Positions 27,588 to 38,208 of a stretch of 64,000 bases of DNA are shown one piece after another (within the stretch, counting starts at the first letter, position 1; each line of letters opens with the position of its first letter). The position numbers were made by a program, and so were the translations under genes. The notes beneath the pieces were generated by a model, which did no database searches, had not been told where the DNA came from, and saw nothing but the letters and a program-made list of their open reading frames with translations. Source of the DNA: CAWFGW01 sp963849955 (GTDB taxonomy: Bacteria; Bacteroidota; Bacteroidia; Cytophagales; JAAEPT01); the NCBI GenBank assembly GCA_963849955.1, contig CAWKJU010000005.1, positions 38,504-102,503 of the forward strand. The letters are read 5' to 3'.

Positions 27588-28706
27588 ATGCACATTGAAA
27601 ATCTTAGTCTGTTGAATTTCAAAAACTATCACGACATGTCGATTAGTTTTTCACCTCAGATTAATTGTTTTGTAGGTCCTAATGGAAGCGGTAAAACAAA
27701 TGTTTTAGATGCTATTCATTACTTATGCCTTACAAAAAGTGCATTTAACTTCACTGATTCTCAGTTAATTTTGCACAAAGAAAACTATTTTATAATCAAT
27801 GGTAAAGTGCAGATAAATGATGAGACTTCAAGGATAGCTTCCAGTTTTCAGGCGGGTAAAAAAGTATTTAAATTTAATCAGCATACCTATGAACGGTTAA
27901 GTGAACATATTGGAAAAATGCCTTTAGTGATTATCTCACCTAATGATAATGAGGTAGTTCAGGAAGGAAGTGAAATTCGAAGAAGGTTTTTTGATAATAT
28001 TTTATGTCAATACGATAAAGAATATTTAACGTATTGTATTCTTTACGCAAAGTATATAAAGAATAGAAATGCGCTTTTGAAACAATTTTCTGAAAGACGT
28101 TATGTTGATAAAGACTTGTTAGAACCTTTTGATACAGAGTTGTTACGTTTAAATAAATTGATTTATGATAAGCGTAAAGAAATGTTAAAAGAGTTTCAGC
28201 CCATATTTGATTTCAGTTATTTAACACTTTCTGATCAGGCAGAAACTATAGAGTTGACCTACAAATCACCTGTTGAGGATATTGACTTTAAGCAGAACTA
28301 TAAAAAAGCATTAGAGAAAGATATTTTTCTTCAACGAACAACTTTGGGAGTACATAAAGACGATTATGAGTTTGTGATTGACGGTCAGCCATTGAAAAAA
28401 TTTGGTTCGCAAGGTCAAAAAAAGACTTATATCATTGCTTTAAAGTTGGGGATGTTTAAATTATTGGAGAAGAAAAAGCGGATGCGTCCATTATTGCTCT
28501 TGGATGATATATTTGATCGGTTAGATCCAGTTAGAGTACAGCGTTTGATTAATATGCTAGCAAGAGGTCATGCAGGTCAGGTGTTTATATCAGACACTGA
28601 TGCTGAGAGAACAATAGCTTTATTTAGACATTTAAAGCAAGATATTCGGTTTTTTGAAGTAAAGAATGCAAAAATAAAACAACTTGAAACAACAGAAGAG
28701 ATATAA
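27588..28706 (+). CDS. recF: DNA replication/repair protein RecF
   Basis: 372 residues. Walker A GPNGSGKTN at 30-38; signature-like FGSQGQKKTYIIALKL near 271-286; Walker B LLLLDDIFDRLD near 303-314; then a D-loop HAGQVFISDTD. RecF loads RecA at gapped DNA together with RecO and RecR. Divergent from pdhA; overlaps the downstream DUF721 gene by 23 bases. Confidence 0.94.
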   Translation: MHIENLSLLNFKNYHDMSISFSPQINCFVGPNGSGKTNVLDAIHYLCLTKSAFNFTDSQLILHKENYFIINGKVQINDETSRIASSFQAGKKVFKFNQHTYERLSEHIGKMPLVIISPNDNEVVQEGSEIRRRFFDNILCQYDKEYLTYCILYAKYIKNRNALLKQFSERRYVDKDLLEPFDTELLRLNKLIYDKRKEMLKEFQPIFDFSYLTLSDQAETIELTYKSPVEDIDFKQNYKKALEKDIFLQRTTLGVHKDDYEFVIDGQPLKKFGSQGQKKTYIIALKLGMFKLLEKKKRMRPLLLLDDIFDRLDPVRVQRLINMLARGHAGQVFISDTDAERTIALFRHLKQDIRFFEVKNAKIKQLETTEEI

Positions 28707-28998
28707 TAGAGCCAAAACGGAATCGATTTCTTTAAAAGAAGGAATTACTGCCTTGATTGATAGTTATCGATTGCGAGCGAAGTTTGATGTGACAAGCGTA
28801 GTAGCCAATTGGGAAACGTATGTTGGTAAACCAATAGCCTCAAAGACCTCTAAAATATATGTACACAACCGTAAACTTTTTGTGCGGATAGAATCACCCG
28901 TTATGCGAAATGAGTTAAAATTAATGAAGTCTCAGGTACTGCATGCTGTGAATAAAAATTATGAATCACCAGTGATTGACGATGTTGTATTTATTTAA
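28684..28998 (+). CDS. DUF721 (DciA-like) protein
   Basis: 104 residues with the DUF721 core: IDSYRLRAKFDVTSVVANWETYVGKPIASKT near 25-55 (W and G conserved), then KLFVRIESPVMRNELKLMKSQVL. DUF721 proteins include DciA, which loads the replicative helicase in bacteria without DnaC. The 23-base overlap with recF links it to replication, as in many genomes. Confidence 0.85.
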   Translation: MKQQKRYNRAKTESISLKEGITALIDSYRLRAKFDVTSVVANWETYVGKPIASKTSKIYVHNRKLFVRIESPVMRNELKLMKSQVLHAVNKNYESPVIDDVVFI

Positions 28999-29084
28999 GA
29001 GAATCAGAATTCAATCTACTTTTATTTATTTCAAACTTTTTTCAAATTTATATTTCAAGTTTACTTAAACCAAAGAGAGAGATT

Positions 29085-29345
29085 ATGAGTTTGACATCAG
29101 AGAATGTAATACCTGGAAATCACGGGAAAATATTTGAAACAAATGCTTCTAAAGATGAGCAGATGGATGAAATTCAAGCAATGGTGATAAAAATAAAAGG
29201 AGTGAAAGATGTGTTGTTAGTAAAAGATGTTTTTCCAAGACAGTTTATTGTACACACAACAGAACTTGTTAAAATTGAGGAGATTGAAAAGGCTGTGAAT
29301 GAATTGAAGCTACATGCTATTCCGAAAGGGTTCTTTTCTTTATAA
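29085..29345 (+). CDS. Small HMA-fold-like protein without metal-binding cysteines
   Basis: 86 residues with the beta-alpha-beta pattern of a heavy-metal-associated domain (MVIKIKGVKDVLLVKDVF, then FIVHTTELVKIEEIEKAVNEL), but no Cys at all, so it cannot bind copper the usual way. The second half keeps the domain's V.....I..AV..L spacing. Function unknown. Well separated from dciA (86 bases) and followed by a terminator. Confidence 0.65.
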   Translation: MSLTSENVIPGNHGKIFETNASKDEQMDEIQAMVIKIKGVKDVLLVKDVFPRQFIVHTTELVKIEEIEKAVNELKLHAIPKGFFSL

Positions 29346-29427
29346 GACGAGATGTGTTTTGCTAATTGTAATAAGTGGGTTTAGCCAAATATTTTTTATT
29401 TAACAGATAGGTATAATATAAATATTG

Positions 29428-29469
29428 AAAATCAGGTGTCTACATACCAATCCGTAAACACCTGATTTT
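29428..29469. terminator. Bidirectional terminator
   Basis: A 12-bp perfect stem (AAAATCAGGTGT with ACACCTGATTTT), 18-base loop, between the + HMA-like gene and the convergent - GH5 gene. Confidence 0.75.
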
Positions 29470-29483
29470 GATTATAATTAAAA

Positions 29484-31862
29484 TTATTGTTTAACAAACC
29501 GTAGTGTTTCCTCAGGCGTCTGAATAAAATAAACACCTAATGGTAAATTTTGAATATCAATAAAATTACCATTTCCTTTTTTTAACATTCTTCCTAGCGG
29601 AGTTGTTAAAGTCCAAGAACTTTCTTCAGACAAGGTTAATCTGTTTGAAGCTGGGTTAGGGAAAAGATATAGTTGATTTTTGTTTATTTCTTTTTCCGTA
29701 CCAGTAGTAAGACCATTATCATTTGAAGCATTTGAACAATCACCTAAGCGAAATTCTTCGACTTCAATGGTTACATTTGATAAAGCGAGAGGTTCAAAAT
29801 TAGGTGCGCCTGTGTTCTTTTGATTGGTTACTGTTAAAAGAATTGTAGCGACTTGCGAGTAATCGAAACCGTTGTCATACGTTTTGGTGGCATAGTTCGC
29901 GTTATAACCATTGCTTAAATCGCCTTTAAATGTAAATGTCGCACCAGACTTTACATTGGCGGTCACGCCATATTGCCAAGCATCAGCAAATGGCTGACCA
30001 GCAGCAGTTGCATAGGTGTTAATCAAGTTACCACCAATGTCTTGTATGGCTAGAGCTATATTTACATCGGATGAGGAGTTGTTGGTGAATATGAATTCAA
30101 ATGTTGCGTCATTACTTAAATCGATAGTAGTTTGAGGGTTTTCCCCGCCAAAGGAAAATCCAAAAGGTACATATTGAGCTTGGGCTTGAGTAATAGTTGC
30201 TTCAAACTTTTAGTTGTGTTATTTCTAGCTATCAAGGGCTTGAAAATCAGGGTTGTCATCTCCTGCTAAATCAGCTTCACCCCAAGAGTATACTCCTCCG
30301 TTTGAATTAAAAGGGTCAGTTTTCAAGGTGAAATCATCTTTTACACCGACTGAACTAAACCCAGATGTACAACCACTTTCACAAGCGTTAGGTGTAATGC
30401 CGGTTTACCACCAGAACAAACATCACAATTGTCTATAGTGGCACTGCCATTTTTATCACCATTACAATCAATTAATTCGGAAGCATTAATTATTATGTAA
30501 TTGAAATTCCAACCTCCAGTCAGTAGCTTCAATCTTAAGCGTATGTTTGCCTGAAGTAAGACTAACTGTTTTTTCTACCGATACCCACGTTTGCCAATCA
30601 CCCGTGGCAGGAATGTCTAAAGTGTGTTCTTCCGCATTATCAATAAAGAGCTTTAATGAACCACCATCTGGCGAAGCTATTCGGTAAGAGAAGCTGTAGT
30701 CACCAGTTCCAGTAGCATTGACCGTGATATTCCATCCAATCGTTTTTATCTATGAAACCAACATTTTGTCCGCCACCAACATCCGTAGTTGTTTCGCGCG
30801 ATACGCCAGACATTTTTGCGTAGTGCTCAGCTTCTAATTTACCAGGTATGGAAATAAAGTAGGTTGTTTTGGTTCATAAAATGGACAGTTAGCTTTTAAG
30901 TTAGAGCGGACTAAGCCACCACTCCAAGTTAGTTGACTGTCGTTCCAAAATCCTCCTGGCTTGGTTCCAGGTTTTAAGGGCTGATGCTCCTTCGTCTTTG
31001 TCGCAAAGACTCCAGTTACAGTGACTGATTTTATTATCATTCATCCAGTTCCACCAATCTTTAGAGCTTCCTTCGTTTACAGCCCCCTGTCCTAAGTAGT
31101 TTACAGTTCCATATTCAGTTACAAAGACACACAACCCATTTCCTCGTGTAGCATTTGCTCGGTTTCTATAATCTTGATAATGTGAATCTGCATAGTAGTG
31201 TAATGTATAAGCTATGTTGGGTTGATTAATGGCATTTCCAATAACCGCATCTGGAAAAGCAGACTATTGTGGTGTTCCACATACGATGATGTTGTCGGAG
31301 TCATATTTGCGAATTTCAGCAATTACTTGTTCTGAGTAACTTTTAATTTCACCCCAACTGTAACCAATAGGTTCGTTAAATATTTCGTAAATGATATTTG
31401 GATGATCACCATATTCTTGAGCTATTGTTCTGAAGAAAGATTTAGCGGCTTCAATATTTCTAGGAGCATAATGTGCGTGCCAGTCGACTAAAACATAAAT
31501 GTTCAAATCAATAGCGGCATCTATAACTGTTCTAGCACGAGCTAGACCGTTGTTTTCACTACTATAATAATTCCCATCATCATTTACACCAATTGCGGGT
31601 CTAATAACATTGATACACCAATCGTCTCGAAGCCATTTTATGGTGTTGTACTCATAAAACTCAGGGTACCACTGACTCCAGAAAAGTGACATGCCTTGTA
31701 GTTGCACTGCCTGCACCATTTTCATTAACGATATCAGGTCCTTGTACACGAAGCTGTCCCCATGATTCTACAGCAGTTTGAGCGTGAGCATTAATACAAA
31801 AAAATGAAACTGCCAATGAAGAGAGTTCTCATTGCAGCGATGATTTTAAGTTTGCTTTTCAT
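29484..31862 (-). pseudogene. Secreted GH5 cellulase with CBM6-like module and T9SS domain, multiply disrupted
   Basis: Pieces in several frames rebuild one protein: signal peptide (from 31862); a GH5 domain with acid/base IYEIFNEP (about 31372) and nucleophile VTEYGTVN (about 31116); a CBM6-like module (KLEAEHYAKMSG, GGGQNVGFIDKNDWMEY); a Cys-rich DCNGDKNGSATIDNCDVCSGG linker; a jelly-roll domain; and a T9SS domain (YLFPNPASNRLTL to FVKQ). Lesions include about six one-base indels, mostly in homopolymers; a 4-base ACTG duplication near 30520; and an in-frame TAG at 31264-31266 where Trp is usual. A secreted endoglucanase if intact; as given it cannot be translated whole. Confidence 0.8.
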
Positions 31863-32017
31863 ATTTAGTACTTTAAGATTAAACTTGGTAGTCGATCCAT
31901 TGATGAGGATCGACTTTGATTTCTGTGTTTTCTTAAAGTATACTATGGAATTTGATGACACAGGGTAAAATCTTGAATAAAAATTAAAAAAGTTAGTAAA
32001 ATAGGTTTTAGAAACAT

Positions 32018-32094
32018 TGTTTTAGTCGTTTAAAAACGTTGTTTAAAACAAGATTTAGGCATTGTTAACGTATCTGATCAGTGTTTTAGTCGTT
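32018..32094. repeat. 13-bp direct repeat pair
   Basis: TGTTTTAGTCGTT occurs at 32018-32030 and again at 32082-32094. Located between the 7TM/zinc-ribbon gene stop and the GH5 start; AT-rich surroundings. Meaning unknown. Confidence 0.5.
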
Positions 32095-32096
32095 CG

Positions 32097-33800
32097 CTAT
32101 CGTCTGCTAAAAATCAACGTATTCCACGAGTTATCTTTTGACTTTTTTGTTCCAAGTTGTTGAACTATTTTTTGCTTAAAACTCCAACAAGCTTTTTGAC
32201 CAACCGTTGTTTTTTTCTCTAAATCACTAGAAGATATTTATCCCTTTAGAGTGAATCACTAACGCAAAAATGTAAAATGCTTTTTCGATAGGCATTCTTA
32301 AACCATGGAAAAATGGTGTTAGCAGTAGGTGTTTCAGTTGTACCACATTTCGTGCAACTTCTACTTCTAAAAGAAGCCCCAGGGTATAGGTGTCGTTATT
32401 ACATTTTCGACAGTTAAAGCCATCTTTCCATTTTATTTCTTCAAGAAGCTGAAAACAATGAAGCTTATCTGGGTACATTTCATGGAACTCTTCGGGATCA
32501 AGTTCAGTACCATGAATACGTTTTTTCGATACTTCAACGACTTTTTTACTTAAGTCACGGTTGGATAAATCTAGCTTAAGATTCATGGCTGTAATTTCTT
32601 TAGCTTGCTCTTCAAGAAGACTTTTTGCTTCGTTAAGGTCTTGAGTCCTTTCTTTCACTTTTGTTTCGAGTTCTCGATTGACTTTGTCTTTTAGTTCTTC
32701 GTTATGCTTAAGTCCTTCAATAATTAGTTCTTTATCTTTTATATGCTCTTCTTGTTTGAACCGAAGTTTATCACCCATTGCCATGGAAAACATAAGAATC
32801 TCAATGGTTACTGCAAAATTAAAAAAGTAAACAACATAGATAGAGTTATCTACAAGTCCCTGCATTCTTAAAAAAAGAATAAAAAAACTGATGATTATGA
32901 GTGAGGTACCAATGATTAAAAAACGTCTGTTTTTTTTATTATTTCGGTATTCGTTAATGCTATAGAACAAAATCATTAAGAATGGAATGATATAGAATAG
33001 TAGCCAATAATCTGGAATTGTACCAAAGCTTTTTATAGAGATATAACTGATGAAAAATGAACCTATTACTGACAATAAACGTGTTTTAAAGCGCGAAACA
33101 ACATGACCAATATCTAAAAAGCTGATAGCATAAATGGCATAGCAGCCGAGATAGATTAGGGGTTCATAGTCTGCTAAAAGTCGGTTGATAGCTGGATGAT
33201 GGGCCACAAGTATTGAAAACCAATACCATCTTCTGTGAATGAATTTAAGGGCAGCGCTCATCACGTACAGTGTGTAATAGATACGGGTACGCATTCCTGT
33301 AAAAAAATAAAGGATGAGATTATAAACGATCATGATTAGAAGAAAGCCATAAAAAATACCTAAGAAAAAATATTCACTTAACGAGTATTTTGAGAAAAAA
33401 CTGTTGCTTTGAAGTTTAGCTGAAAACGCAATATGGGAATCTGATTCTATTTTAAGGTAAAAATGCCGAGTATCTACCTTTGGGAATGTCAATATCAAAA
33501 ACCTGGTTTTTATGTTGGTAAACTCGTCCTCAAAAGGTTCATCAAAACCTTGTAAATTAATGATTTCGCCATCTTGGTTATAAAAAGTAAGTTGATCAAT
33601 ATGTGGGTCTAGTAATTCGATTACCCATTTGGTTCTGTTTCACAATCGTTGTATATGGTGTATTTTAGCCAGTAGGTAGATGGTATTTGCTAAAATAATG
33701 AAGTTGAATCCACTGACTATCGTATTTCTTTTATGTTTTCAATACTTAAGTTGTTCTTACTGATCTTCTAATACTTCATATTGATTGACGTCAAGAAATG
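32097..33800 (-). pseudogene. 7TM-DISM sensor fused to IS1595-type transposase zinc ribbon, frameshifted
   Basis: Rebuilt from frames: an extracellular 7TMR-DISMED2-like domain (WLKYTIYN, IELLDPHIDQLTFYNQDG), seven TM helices (about 33340-32780), and a coiled coil (ELETKVKERTQDLNEAKSLL). The C-terminus reads EEFHEMYPDKLHCFQLLEEI, then WKDGFNCRKC and, after a shift, SRSCTKCG, TIFHGLRMPIEKAFYIF and SSSDLEKKT. The last part matches the N-terminal zinc ribbon and helical segment of ISXO2/IS1595 transposases, with both CxxC pairs; no transposase catalytic domain follows. Breaks lie near 33500, 32370 and 32235 and in the N-terminus. The 5' end is uncertain. Either a membrane-tethered nucleic-acid-binding receptor or a decaying gene. 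Confidence 0.65.
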
Positions 33801-34000
33801 ATAATTATTGATTTCAGAAAGATGAATAGTGTTTGCATTAGTCTAAAAAAATAAAGTAAAGCAGTAAACCAATTACTTGTTGTATCAATTTCAGTATAGA
33901 CTAATTTTCAAGGCTTTTTCGTGAAGATAATAAGATATTTAGAAATGACGAAATTATTTGGGAAAAAGAAATGTTAAAAAAATGTGTATGAAAAAAGTAT

Positions 34001-34034
34001 AACCGATTGTAGACAAAGCTGTTTACAATCAGTT
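34001..34034 (-). terminator. Terminator of lipoprotein gene
   Basis: A 15-bp stem with two mismatches (AACCGATTGTAGACA with TGTTTACAATCAGTT), 4-base loop, followed on the minus strand by ATACTTTTTTC. Confidence 0.65.
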
Positions 34035-34041
34035 ATGAAAC

Positions 34042-34880
34042 TTATTGAACTAAAGAAAAAGTTCTTTCTTCTGTATTGAATGGACCTTCAATATAATTTC
34101 CGTCTTTATCCATTAATTGGATTTTGATGGTGTGTTCACCAACACTTAAGCCTTCCATAAAGTAAGGAACCCATTTAGTGATTTTGAATTCTGCTGAATT
34201 ATCAATGGTAACCGCAACATAATTACCACCTTCAGAAATAGATGTGTTGATTAAATAGAAATCTAACATGACGTTATTGATGTCTTCGCCCTCATAACTT
34301 CCTTTAGGACGGCTATAAAACAAGTGTTCTGCTTCTAAATCAATGGAGTCTACTTCTGTGTCGCCTATAGCAAATTGTGTTAATGTGTAAGCACCTTCAT
34401 GCTTTAAACTTTCATGATACGAACGCGATAGAAATGCTAAAGCAGTGTATGAACCAGGTTGTAGCTCTTTATTGAATTCTGCTTCGTAGTGTGCCGAATA
34501 CGGTTCGTTGTTTAAGATCAGGTGTATGTGTTGTCCTTTAGCAGAATTAGCACAATTTTTTGTGTTAGCATCACCAGTTTGTTCACTCAACTTGTATTTT
34601 TCACCTGTAACAGTAAATGAAAAAGGAACTTCACCTTCTAATAGCACTGCACCATCAGCAGGTGAGTTAATTGCAAGTTTAGCATTGGGAATTCAGGTGA
34701 TTTTACTTCAGTAAGTTTAATGCCATTATTTTCTAAAGCACCTAAAGCAGTACTATCGTTTATGACTGTGTTTTCTTCTTCAGTTGGAGTTGTTTCTTGT
34801 TCAACTGGTGCAGAAGAATTACATGCAGTAAAGAAAGCTGCAGCTCCAAGAATAGCAAGGTGTATAAAATGTCGTTTCAT
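34042..34880 (-). CDS. Lipoprotein of unknown function, frameshifted
   Basis: Leader MKRHFIHLAILGAAAFFTAC with lipobox FTAC, an acidic Thr/Glu linker (EQETTPTEEEN), and then a beta-rich domain in another frame (GEVPFSFTVTGEKYKL, HIHLILNNEPYSAHYE, GEHTIKIQLMDKDGNYIEG). One missing base near 34690 splits it; joined, it is about 279 residues. The NGVKL..VxSPxF start and H.HL.LN..PY... pattern suggest an Ig-like or jelly-roll binding domain. No known family named. Confidence 0.65.
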
Positions 34881-35011
34881 AATGATGTCGGATGTTTAGT
34901 TTTGTTTAAATTTTGATTCTATTAAAAACTGAAGGAGTTTTACCTTCATAATTATTCAAGTTCTTAGATAAGAACAGCATTTTAAGTTACAAATATTAAA
35001 CCACGAGGTCA

Positions 35012-35978
35012 ATGCTTTACACGGAAATCCCTTCTCTAGATTTAAATTCCTTCATAAATGGAAGTGATTCACAGAAAAAAGAATTTGTAGCTCAACTGGG
35101 TCATGCATATCACAACATTGGGTTTGTGGCGATTAAAAACCACGGATTGAGTAATGAATTAACCACTAATTTATATACTCAAGTCAAAGATTTTTTTGCT
35201 TTAAATGATGATGAAAAACGAAAATATGAACGCCCAGAGTTACATGGCCAACGCGGTTATATCAGTAAAGGAAAAGAGAAGGCTAAAGGACGAAAGGTAG
35301 GGGATTTAAAAGAGTTTTATCATGTGGGGCAAATCAAAGATAGTGAAGAGGAAATCATTCAAACATATCCTGATAATGTGTGGCCAGATGAAATTCCTGA
35401 ATTCGAGAAATATTGTACACTAACATTTCAAAACTTTAGAAAATACTGGTCTTATTATTTTGCGAGCTATTGCACTTTATTTGGACTTAGATGAATTTTA
35501 TTTTGAAAACAAAGCAAGTAAGGGCAATAGTATATTAAGGGCAATTCATTATTTCCCAATAGAAGATAAAGAAATGCTTAAAGCAGGAGCAGTGCGCGCG
35601 GCAGAACACGGTGATATCAACTTAATTACTTTGTTAATGGGAGCAAGTGCTGACGGATTAGAGGTATTAAGAAGGGATGGTACATGGATTCCTATTACCG
35701 CACTTCCTGATCAAATCATTGTTAATGTTGGCGATATGTTAGCTCGTTTGACCAATGATAAATTAAAATCCACAATTCATCGAGTTGTTAATCCATCTAA
35801 TGAAAAATTAGGTACATCACGATTTAGTATTCCTTTTTTCATGCATCCGAGAGTTGATATGGATTTATCATGCTTACCCAATTGTGTAGATGATGAAAAC
35901 CCCAAAAAATACGAGGACATTAATGCAGGAGATTTTTTATATCAACGTTTAGTGGAAATTGGACTAATAAAAAAATAG
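35012..35978 (+). CDS. Isopenicillin-N-synthase-like 2OG-Fe(II) dioxygenase, frameshifted
   Basis: The N-terminal DIOX_N half (IPSLDLNSFINGS, NIGFVAIKNHGLS) and catalytic half (HGDINLITLL with HxD, STIHRVVNP with distal His, RFSIPFF with RxS) lie in frames offset by an extra A in CAAAAC near 35430. Joined length is about 321 residues, normal for the plant/bacterial IPNS-like family. Cytosolic oxygenases with varied substrates; none can be assigned. Followed 50 bases later by chrA. Confidence 0.8.
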
Positions 35979-36028
35979 CTTAAAAATTACTGCTTTGAGA
36001 TTGATTTAAACTTTCCTAGATTTAATCA

Positions 36029-37255
36029 ATGGCTTCAGTTAAGAAAGTGCGTTATATTATTTTTTTAAAAGATGTATTGGTGCTTGCGATAAGTGCATTT
36101 GGTGGTCCTCAAGCTCATATTGCGATGCTTTTTGAGCGGATGGTAAAAAAGCATAACTACGTTACTGAAGAAGAACTTATTGAGTTAAATGCATTGTGTA
36201 CGCTTTTACCTGGTCCTACATCAACGCAAACAATTACAGCAATCGGTTATAAAATCGGTGGAGCTAATTTAGCCTACCTTACATTATTAGTATGGGTACT
36301 ACCTGCAGGTACTATAATGACTGCAATCGGTATTTTTATTATTAATCATCAATCTGCAGGATTATCACTAGATTTCACAAAATATATCCAACCGATGGCT
36401 GTAGGTATTATTGCTTATGCTGGTTATAAGATTAGCACGAAGGTGGTTAAAACAAAAATGGGAGTGATTCTATTATTTGCCTCAGCCTTAATTTCTTATC
36501 TCGTATCGAGTAATTATGGTCATCAACTAATTTCAGCAATTACTTTTCCAGTATTATTAATTATTGGCGGTTTAATAACTTCTATTAATTATGAAAAACA
36601 ACCACGACTCAAAAATAAAAACAAAGGAGAAATTAACTGGAGTAATTTTTTTCTGTTTATAGGCGTATTTGTTGTAGCTGCTACTTTAAGTGGGATAACG
36701 CAAATGAAAATGGTCTCACTGTTTGAAAACTTTTATCGAAATGGAAGTTTGATTTTTGGAGGTGGACAAGTGTTAATTCCTCTTTTAAAAGCTCAATTTG
36801 TTGATTACAAACATTATTTATCAAATGAAGAATTTTTATCGGGTATCGGTTTTACACAGGCAATGCCAGGTCCTGTATTTTCACTCAGCGGTTATATTGG
36901 TGCATTAAGTGTTAGAGAGTATGGTATTTATGGACAAATATTGGGAAGTATTATAGCACTTGCGGGAGTGTTTTTGCCAGGTACATTTTTGATTTTCTTT
37001 GTCTATGGCTTTTGGAATAAACTGAAAGAACATCGTGCCGTTCGCGCATCACTCGAAGGTGTTAATGCTGTAGGTTCAGGGTTGGTTATTTGTGCTGCTT
37101 TTTTGCTACTAGAACCAATCAATACAGATTTAACTTCTGATGTTGGTTGGATAAATTTAGGGGTGATTGGCGGGACTTTTTTAATCATGTATACTGAAAA
37201 AATCCCTACACCATTTTTGATTTTAGCAGCATTAGCTGCGGGTTTCATATTTTAA
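36029..37255 (+). CDS. chrA: Chromate transporter ChrA (two-domain CHR family)
   Basis: 408 residues, about 12 TM helices in two homologous halves. Each half has the CHR motif: FGGPQAHIAMLFE and LLPGPTSTQ in the first, FGGGQVLIPLLKAQFV and AMPGPVFSLSGYIG in the second. The family exports chromate or takes up sulfate-like anions. It ends 24 bases inside the convergent rmlA gene. Intact, unlike its neighbours. Confidence 0.9.
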   Translation: MASVKKVRYIIFLKDVLVLAISAFGGPQAHIAMLFERMVKKHNYVTEEELIELNALCTLLPGPTSTQTITAIGYKIGGANLAYLTLLVWVLPAGTIMTAIGIFIINHQSAGLSLDFTKYIQPMAVGIIAYAGYKISTKVVKTKMGVILLFASALISYLVSSNYGHQLISAITFPVLLIIGGLITSINYEKQPRLKNKNKGEINWSNFFLFIGVFVVAATLSGITQMKMVSLFENFYRNGSLIFGGGQVLIPLLKAQFVDYKHYLSNEEFLSGIGFTQAMPGPVFSLSGYIGALSVREYGIYGQILGSIIALAGVFLPGTFLIFFVYGFWNKLKEHRAVRASLEGVNAVGSGLVICAAFLLLEPINTDLTSDVGWINLGVIGGTFLIMYTEKIPTPFLILAALAAGFIF

Positions 37256-38108
37256 AATATCGAGTAGGTATTTTCCATACCCACTTTTTACTAATGGTTC
37301 AGCAACAGTCTTCAATTGTTCAGCATTAATAAAACCCATGCGATAAGCTATTTCTTCAATACAACCGACTTTAAAACCTTGTCGTTTTTCAATTACTTGT
37401 ACAAATGTACCTGCTTGCATCAATGAGTCAATAGTACCCGTGTCTAGCCAAGCAGTTCCTCTGTTGAGTACACGTACTTCTAATTTCCCTTGTTCTAAAT
37501 AAACTCTGTTTACATCAGTGATTTCGTATTCTCCTCGTGCACTTGGTTGAATTGATTTTGCAATTTTAACCACATCATTGTCGTAAAAATAGATACCTGG
37601 AACAGCAAAGTTAGATTTTGGTTCTTTGGGTTTTTCTTCAATAGAAAGTGCTTTTCCAGCTTTGTCAAATTCAACAACACCATAGCGTTCAGGATCAGTT
37701 ACGTGATAAGCATATACAATTCCGCCTTGAGGGTCAGTGTTTTGTCTTAATAATGTACCAAGTCCCGAACCATAGAAAATGTTATCTCCTAAAATTAGAG
37801 CTACTTTATCATCACCAATAAATTCTTCACCAATCACAAATGCTTGAGCTAAGTCCGTTTGGTTCTGGTTGTTCAGCATAGGTGAACTCGCAACCAATAC
37901 TTTTTCCATCACCAAGTAATTTTTTAAAATGAGGTAAATCGTGAGGAGTACTAATAATTAATATTTCACGAATCCCCGACATCATTAATACAGATAGAGG
38001 GTAATAAATCATGGGCTTGTCGTAAACAGGCATTAGTTGTTTACTTACAGCTAATGTTAGTGGGTGAAGTCTTGTTCCTGATCCGCCTGCTAATATGATT
38101 CCTTTCAT
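37232..38108 (-). CDS. rmlA: Glucose-1-phosphate thymidylyltransferase, frameshifted
   Basis: Starts MKGIILAGGSGTRLHPLT, the nucleotidyltransferase signature (GGSGTRL). It continues after an extra A near 37858 with LAQAFVIGEEFIGDDKVALILGDNIFYG, and ends with the family's TIDSLMQAGTFVQVIEKRQG...EEIAYRMGFI. It makes dTDP-glucose, the substrate of the neighbouring rmlB product. Joined about 292 residues, normal length. Confidence 0.88.
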
Positions 38109-38141
38109 GGTTGAGTAGTTAGTATTGAGTAATTAGTACAA

Positions 38142-38178
38142 AGTATAAAGACTTAAAATCTAATCGAGTCTTTATACT
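38142..38178. repeat. Inverted repeat between rmlA and rmlB
   Basis: AGTATAAAGACT and AGTCTTTATACT pair over 12 bp around a 13-base loop (38142-38153 and 38167-38178). Next to it, 38112-38137 holds an imperfect direct repeat of GAGTANTTAGTA. Could be an internal terminator or a small dispersed repeat. Confidence 0.6.
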
Positions 38179-38208
38179 ATCAACTTTTTATCTCACTACT
38201 TATTATAT

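Noticed and set aside
31264..31266. TAG read as a recoded amino acid (Pyl or suppressor use)
   Set aside because: The same gene has many other breaks and no pyrrolysine genes are visible; a point error or decay is simpler.
32227..32460. A separate IS1595 insertion sequence
   Set aside because: Only the zinc ribbon and helical part are present, continuous with the coiled coil of the 7TM gene; no DDE domain and no terminal inverted repeats seen.
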